From Burkholderiaceae bacterium (GTDB lineage: Bacteria; Pseudomonadota; Gammaproteobacteria; Burkholderiales; Burkholderiaceae_C), in contig CP126124.1 in assembly GCA_030123545.1 (NCBI GenBank), positions 434,001 to 498,000 of the forward strand: a stretch of DNA of 64,000 bases, read 5' to 3'. The notes under the pieces are model-generated. The model was not told the origin of the DNA, did no database searches, and was given only the letters and a program-made list of their open reading frames with translations. The position numbers and the translations under genes were made by a program. The stretch's first letter is position 1. Every line of letters starts with the position of its first letter. This document shows positions 59,988-64,000 of the stretch, piece after piece.

Positions 59988-62900
59988 ATGAACGCGCCGC
60001 TGCCCGAACACATCCGCAAGGCTCTGGAGACGGTGACGCTCGACGACAAGTACGCGCTCGACCAGGGCCGCGCGTTCATGAGCGGCGTGCAGGCGCTGGT
60101 CAAGCTGCCGATGCTGCAGCGCCAGCGCGACGCGCAGGCCGGCAAGAACACTGCCGGTTTCGTCAGCGGCTACCGCGGCTCGCCGCTCGGCGGCTACGAC
60201 CAGGCGTTGTGGAAGGCGGCGAAGTACCTGAAGAGCCAGAACATCGTGTTCCAGCCCGGCGTGAACGAGGAGCTGGCCGCGACCGCGCTCTGGGGCACGC
60301 AGCAGCTCGGCTTCGCGCCGCAGGGCTCGAACCGGTTCGACGGCGTGTTCGGCATCTGGTACGGCAAGGGGCCGGGCGTCGATCGCTGCTCGGACGTGTT
60401 CAAGCACGCGAACATGGCCGGCACCACGCCGTGGGGCGGCGTGATCGCGGTCGCCGGCGACGACCATGTGGCCAAGAGCAGCACGGCAGCGCACCAGAGC
60501 GACCACATCTTCAAGGCCTGCGGCACGCCGGTGTTCTTTCCGGCGAACGTGCAGGAGATCCTGGACTTCGGCGTGCACGCGTTCGCGATGAGCCGCTACG
60601 CCGGCGTCTGGGCCGGCATGAAGACGATCCAGGAGGTGGTGGAATCCAGCAGCACCGCGGTGATCGATCCGCAGCGCGTGCAGATCGTGCTTCCCACCGA
60701 CTTCCAGATGCCGCCCGGCGGCGTGCACGTCCGCTGGCCCGACCATGCGCTGGAGCAGGAGGCGCGCCTGTACTACACCAAGTGGTACGCGGCGCTCGCG
60801 TACGTGCGCGCGAACCGGCTGAACCACAACGTGATCGAGGGGCAGAACGATCGGTTCGGCATCATCGCCAGCGGCAAGGCGTACAACGACACGCGCCAGG
60901 CGCTGATCGACCTCGGTCTCGACGACGCGGACTGCCGGCGATTGGGGATCCGGCTGCACAAGGTCGGCGTGGTCTGGCCGCTGGAGGCGCAGCTCACGCG
61001 CGCGTTCGCGACCGGCCTTGCCGAGATCCTGGTGGTCGAGGAAAAGCGCCAGGTGATCGAATACCAGTTGAAGGAAGAGCTGTACAACTGGCGCGCCGAC
61101 GTGCGCCCGAACGTGGTCGGCAAGTACGCCGAAGCGGGCGACGGCGGCGGCGAATGGTCGCTCGCGAATCCGACCGCGAACACGCTCTTGCGCGCGAACG
61201 CCGACCTGACGCCGGCGCTGATCGCCGTGGCGATCGCAGCGCGCCTGCGCCGACTCGAGCTGGACGCGGACACGGCCGCGCGCATCGACGCGCGGCTCGC
61301 GATCCTGCAGGCCAAGGAGCGCGCGATGCAGACGCTCGAGGTCAAGGCCGACCGCCTGCCCTGGTTCTGCTCGGGCTGCCCGCACAACACCTCGACCCGC
61401 GTGCCCGAAGGCTCGCGCGCGATGGCCGGCATCGGCTGCCACTTCATGGCGACCTGGATGGACCGCGCGACGGTCGGCTTCACGCAGATGGGCGGCGAAG
61501 GCGTGCCCTGGGTCGGCCAGCAGCCGTTCAGCAACGAGAAGCACGTGTTCGCGAACCTCGGCGACGGCACCTACTTCCACAGCGGCCTGCTCGCGATCCG
61601 GCAGGCGATCGCGGCCGGGGTCAACATCACCTACAAGATTTTGTACAACGACGCGGTCGCGATGACCGGCGGACAGCCGGTCGGCGAACGGCCTGAAGGA
61701 CACTCGGTTGTGCAGATTGCCCAGTCCATGCGGGCCGAGGGCGCTATCAAAATCGTAGTAGTGACGGACGAACCGGAAAAGTACCACGGTGTGCACGGCC
61801 TGCCGGACGGCATCGCAATCGAGCACCGCGACCGGCTCGACGCGATCCAGCGCGAACTGCGCGAGATCGTCGGCACCACGGTCATCATCTACGACCAGAC
61901 CTGCGCGACCGAAAAGCGGCGCCGGCGCAAGCGCGGGACGATGGTCGATCCGGCCAAGCGCGTCGTGATCAACGAGCTGGTGTGCGAGGGTTGCGGCGAC
62001 TGCGGCGAGCAGTCGAACTGCCTGTCGGTCGAGCCGCTGGAGACCGAGTTCGGCCGCAAGCGCACGATCAACCAGTCGACCTGCAACAAGGATTTCTCCT
62101 GCGTAAAGGGCTTTTGCCCGAGCTTCGTCACCGTCGAGGGCGGGAGCCTCAAGAAGAAAACACAGGCGCAAGCGCCTGTGTCCTTGGGCGCCTTCGGCGA
62201 GCTGCCCGTACCGGCGCTGCCGGCACTCGATGGCGCGAACGGCGCCTACGGCATCGTCGTTGCCGGCGTCGGCGGCACCGGCGTCATCACGATCGGCCAG
62301 CTGCTCGGCATGGCCGCGCATCTGGAGGGCAAGGGCATCGTCACACAGGACGCTGCCGGCCTCGCGCAAAAGGGCGGCGCGACCTGGAGCCATGTGCTGA
62401 TTGCAGCGAGTCAGGACGAGATCCGCACGACGCGGGTCGGCATGGCCGCGGCCGACCTCGTGATCGGCTGCGACCCGATCGTGGCCGCCGGCCGCGAGAC
62501 CGCGCTGCGCATGCGCCAGGGCCGCACCCGCGTGGCACTCAACGTGCACAGCGCGCCGACCGCGGCCTTCGTGCACGACGCCGACTGGAAGAACCCGGCC
62601 AGCGCCTGTGCGGCCGAGATCGTGCACCTCGTCGGCGCCGACGCGCTCGGGCCGTTCGATGCCGACACTGCCGCCAAGGCCTTGATGGGCGACAGCATCT
62701 ACGCGAACCCGATGCTGCTCGGCTACGCCTGGCAGCGCGGCTGGGTGCCGCTGGCGCAAGCGTCGCTCGCGCGCGCGATCGAGTTGAACGCCGTTGCGGT
62801 GGAACAGAACAAGGCCGCGTTCGAATGGGGCCGGCGCGCCGCGCACGACCCCAAGGGACTGGCTGCGCTGCTGGCACCCGCGCAGGTGATTGCGTTCAAG

Positions 62901-63557
62901 CCGCGCGAGACGCTGGAGACGCTGGTCGCGCGTCGGGCCGAGTTCCTCACCGGCTACCAGAACGCCGCCTATGCGGCCAGCTACCGCTTGTTCGTCGAGC
63001 GGGTTCGCCAAGCTGAAATTCCATTGGGCAAGACCACGCTGGCCGAGGCGGTTGCGCGCTACCTGTTCAAGCTGATGGCGTACAAGGACGAGTACGAGGT
63101 CGCGCGGCTGCATGTCGATCCGGCGTTCCACGAACGCATCGCGGCGATGTTCGAGGGCGACTACAAGCTCGCCTACCATCTGGCGCCACCGCTCTTGGCG
63201 CGGCGCAACGACAAGGGCGAGTTGCAGAAGCGCCGCTTCGGCCCGGCCACGCTGACGCTGTTCAAGCTGCTCGCGCGGCTCAAGGGCCTGCGCGGCACCG
63301 CGTTCGATGTCTTCGGCCGTACCGACGAGCGCCGCGCCGAGCGCGCGTTGATCGTCGAATATCGCGCCAGCATCGACGAACTGCTGGCTCGGCTCGACGC
63401 CGACAACCATGGTCAGGCGCTCGCGATCGCGCGCATTCCGGAGCAGATCCGCGGCTACGGGCACGTGAAGGCGCGGCATCTCTCGGCAGCGCGCGACCAG
63501 TGGCAGGCGCTGATGAGCGCGTGGCGTGACCCGCACCGGGCGAAGCAAGCCGCCTGA
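59988..63557 (+). CDS. Indolepyruvate ferredoxin oxidoreductase, fused alpha-beta type
   Basis: 1189 residues. Converts aryl pyruvates (from aromatic amino acids) to aryl-acetyl-CoA with ferredoxin reduction; TPP- and Fe-S-dependent. The N-terminal pyruvate-ferredoxin-oxidoreductase-like part has SGYRGSPLGGYDQAL. The TPP-domain region has FCSGCPHNTSTRVPEGSRA and the GGEGVPWVGQQPF segment. A cysteine-rich cluster region follows (CEGCGDCGEQSNCLSVEP; CNKDFSCVKGFCPSF). The C-terminal gamma-like domain contains VAGVGGTGVITIGQLLG. AAGGAG precedes the ATG at 59988. Codons about 725-735 have a large copy-like low-G+C word, and the linker before the gamma domain encodes a perfect hairpin. Confidence 0.95.
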   Translation: MNAPLPEHIRKALETVTLDDKYALDQGRAFMSGVQALVKLPMLQRQRDAQAGKNTAGFVSGYRGSPLGGYDQALWKAAKYLKSQNIVFQPGVNEELAATALWGTQQLGFAPQGSNRFDGVFGIWYGKGPGVDRCSDVFKHANMAGTTPWGGVIAVAGDDHVAKSSTAAHQSDHIFKACGTPVFFPANVQEILDFGVHAFAMSRYAGVWAGMKTIQEVVESSSTAVIDPQRVQIVLPTDFQMPPGGVHVRWPDHALEQEARLYYTKWYAALAYVRANRLNHNVIEGQNDRFGIIASGKAYNDTRQALIDLGLDDADCRRLGIRLHKVGVVWPLEAQLTRAFATGLAEILVVEEKRQVIEYQLKEELYNWRADVRPNVVGKYAEAGDGGGEWSLANPTANTLLRANADLTPALIAVAIAARLRRLELDADTAARIDARLAILQAKERAMQTLEVKADRLPWFCSGCPHNTSTRVPEGSRAMAGIGCHFMATWMDRATVGFTQMGGEGVPWVGQQPFSNEKHVFANLGDGTYFHSGLLAIRQAIAAGVNITYKILYNDAVAMTGGQPVGERPEGHSVVQIAQSMRAEGAIKIVVVTDEPEKYHGVHGLPDGIAIEHRDRLDAIQRELREIVGTTVIIYDQTCATEKRRRRKRGTMVDPAKRVVINELVCEGCGDCGEQSNCLSVEPLETEFGRKRTINQSTCNKDFSCVKGFCPSFVTVEGGSLKKKTQAQAPVSLGAFGELPVPALPALDGANGAYGIVVAGVGGTGVITIGQLLGMAAHLEGKGIVTQDAAGLAQKGGATWSHVLIAASQDEIRTTRVGMAAADLVIGCDPIVAAGRETALRMRQGRTRVALNVHSAPTAAFVHDADWKNPASACAAEIVHLVGADALGPFDADTAAKALMGDSIYANPMLLGYAWQRGWVPLAQASLARAIELNAVAVEQNKAAFEWGRRAAHDPKGLAALLAPAQVIAFKPRETLETLVARRAEFLTGYQNAAYAASYRLFVERVRQAEIPLGKTTLAEAVARYLFKLMAYKDEYEVARLHVDPAFHERIAAMFEGDYKLAYHLAPPLLARRNDKGELQKRRFGPATLTLFKLLARLKGLRGTAFDVFGRTDERRAERALIVEYRASIDELLARLDADNHGQALAIARIPEQIRGYGHVKARHLSAARDQWQALMSAWRDPHRAKQAA
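61700..61762 (+). repeat. Possible ~70-bp repeat, diverged copy within the ferredoxin oxidoreductase gene
   Basis: GGTTGTGCAGATTGCCC, then GAGGGCGCTATCAAAATCGTAGTAG (in pieces). Weakest of the set; the second half resembles the GCTAT...TAGC end. It lies on codons for a conserved IKIVVVTDEPEKY segment. Confidence 0.3.
62160..62181. repeat. Perfect 10-bp inverted repeat in coding linker, antisense terminator-like
   Basis: ACACAGGCGC and GCGCCTGTGT separated by AA within the ferredoxin oxidoreductase linker (TQAQAPVS). On the minus strand the hairpin is followed by TTTCTTCTT, the form of an intrinsic terminator. It may stop antisense transcription, or it is a remnant of a repeat. Confidence 0.65.
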
Positions 63558-63559
63558 GC

Positions 63560-63632
63560 CGGTTTTTGTGAACAAAATCTGCCTCAAGCCCAGGCGCGGC
63601 GTGCACTTTTGGCTACTAATAGAATAGCAAAC
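63560..63632 (+). repeat. Dispersed ~70-bp repeat, copy before yajC
   Basis: GGTTTTTGTGAACAAAATCTGCCTCAAGCCC, GTGCAC, then GGCTACTAATAGAATAGCAAA. Well preserved in both halves. It lies in the spacer between the ferredoxin oxidoreductase gene and yajC. Confidence 0.75.
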
Positions 63633-63796
63633 ACCGATTTCGCTGCAACTGGCGCCGGTATGTGCCGCCGCTCGGCCGCAGCGCTGGGCGCGACTTACAA
63701 TCGCCAGTTCACCGCCCGGCGCGCTGCCCGCGCGCCGGCGCTCGTTCGTTGATCCCTGCCGGCCTTGGCCGGCCCTTGCCCTGGAGTCGTTTTCCC

Positions 63797-64000
63797 GTGT
63801 TCATTTCCTCCGCCTTTGCACAGACCGCCGCTCCCGCCGCGTCGGGCGACATGCTGAGTTCGCTAACCAGCATGGCGCCGCTGGTGCTGATGTTCGTGGT
63901 GCTGTACTTCATCATGATCCGGCCGCAGATGAAGCGGCAGAAGGAGCAGCGCAACATGCTGTCCGCGCTGTCCAAGGGCGACGAGGTCGCGACCTCCGGC
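63797..64000 (+). CDS. yajC: Preprotein translocase subunit YajC (5' part)
   Basis: The first 68 codons; the 3' end is outside the window. GTG start with GGAG 10 bases upstream: VFISSAFAQTAAPAASG, then one membrane helix MAPLVLMFVVLYFIMIRPQMKR and KEQRNMLSALSKGDEV. YajC sits in the inner membrane with SecDF and helps preprotein translocation. Usually it follows queA-tgt; here the upstream neighbour is the ferredoxin oxidoreductase, 239 bp away, so the translocase operon probably starts here. Confidence 0.92.
   Translation, partial: MFISSAFAQTAAPAASGDMLSSLTSMAPLVLMFVVLYFIMIRPQMKRQKEQRNMLSALSKGDEVATSG

Noticed and set aside
59967..63587. 1206-codon open frame antisense to the ferredoxin oxidoreductase
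   Set aside because: Composition is typical of antisense frames in G+C-rich DNA, with no recognisable domain and a well-supported gene on the other strand.

Overview
The window is a G+C-rich chromosomal segment from a betaproteobacterium, most likely of the Comamonadaceae (Burkholderiales). Supporting points are the recA-recX and sucC-sucD neighbourhoods, topoisomerase III carrying a SWIB domain, the DUF3717/DUF1289 protein, and two dispersed repeat families that look Comamonadaceae-like. I recognise no tRNA, rRNA, CRISPR array, complete insertion sequence or prophage. Almost all of it is coding, and most genes are compact housekeeping genes.

Layout. 0-4.3 kb: tail of a fumarylacetoacetate hydrolase family gene, then transketolase and GAPDH (central carbon metabolism), then a secreted YbhB-type protein. 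4.3-10.1 kb: a topoisomerase III-SWIB fusion divergent from a SET-domain methyltransferase, then birA, a SPOR-like membrane protein and a GST. 10.1-15.6 kb: a two-component system, a MarR regulator, recA (with a LexA box), a duplicated recA 3' end, recX and a DinB-fold protein. 15.7-19.1 kb: an island of visibly different base composition encoding a ClC channel and three copper/cytochrome-oxidase assembly proteins (SCO, PCuAC, CtaG). 19.2-22.5 kb: argC and sucCD. 22.7-27.7 kb: a signalling cluster of PP2C phosphatase, FHA protein, metallo-beta-lactamase-fold phosphodiesterase and a GAF-containing GspE/PilB-like ATPase. 27.7-36.9 kb: galE, a Wzy/PglL-like ligase, CcdA plus thioredoxin, a 1045-residue AAA/LuxR regulator, a DUF4242 protein and a flavin oxidoreductase. 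37-43.7 kb: moaC, an M48 protease, a small membrane protein, TerC under a yybP-ykoY manganese riboswitch with its own terminator, two small zinc/iron-type proteins, purB and a second GST. 44.1-53.3 kb: glnE divergent from yhdP, a nitrilase-family gene, a small membrane-protein ORF and mltA. 53.4-54.1 kb: a vapBC toxin-antitoxin pair. 54.2-59.5 kb: an archaic (Csu-type) chaperone-usher pilus operon with three spore-coat-U-domain subunits. 60-63.6 kb: a fused indolepyruvate ferredoxin oxidoreductase. 63.8 kb to the end: the start of yajC.

The points that most deserve follow-up are: (i) a degenerate, A+T-richer repeat of about 70 bp present in about nine copies, all in one orientation, lying both between genes and on top of coding sequence, including conserved enzyme segments; (ii) the divergent pair topoisomerase III-SWIB (with a histone-H1-like linker) and SET methyltransferase; (iii) the PP2C-FHA-PDE-GAF/GspE cluster; (iv) the Mn riboswitch/terminator in front of terC; (v) a 63-bp second copy of the recA 3' end; (vi) a VapC that lacks one of its four acidic residues; and (vii) a well-formed small ORF whose start codon overlaps, head to head, that of mltA. 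Calls of function rest on motif reading by eye; no database search was run.
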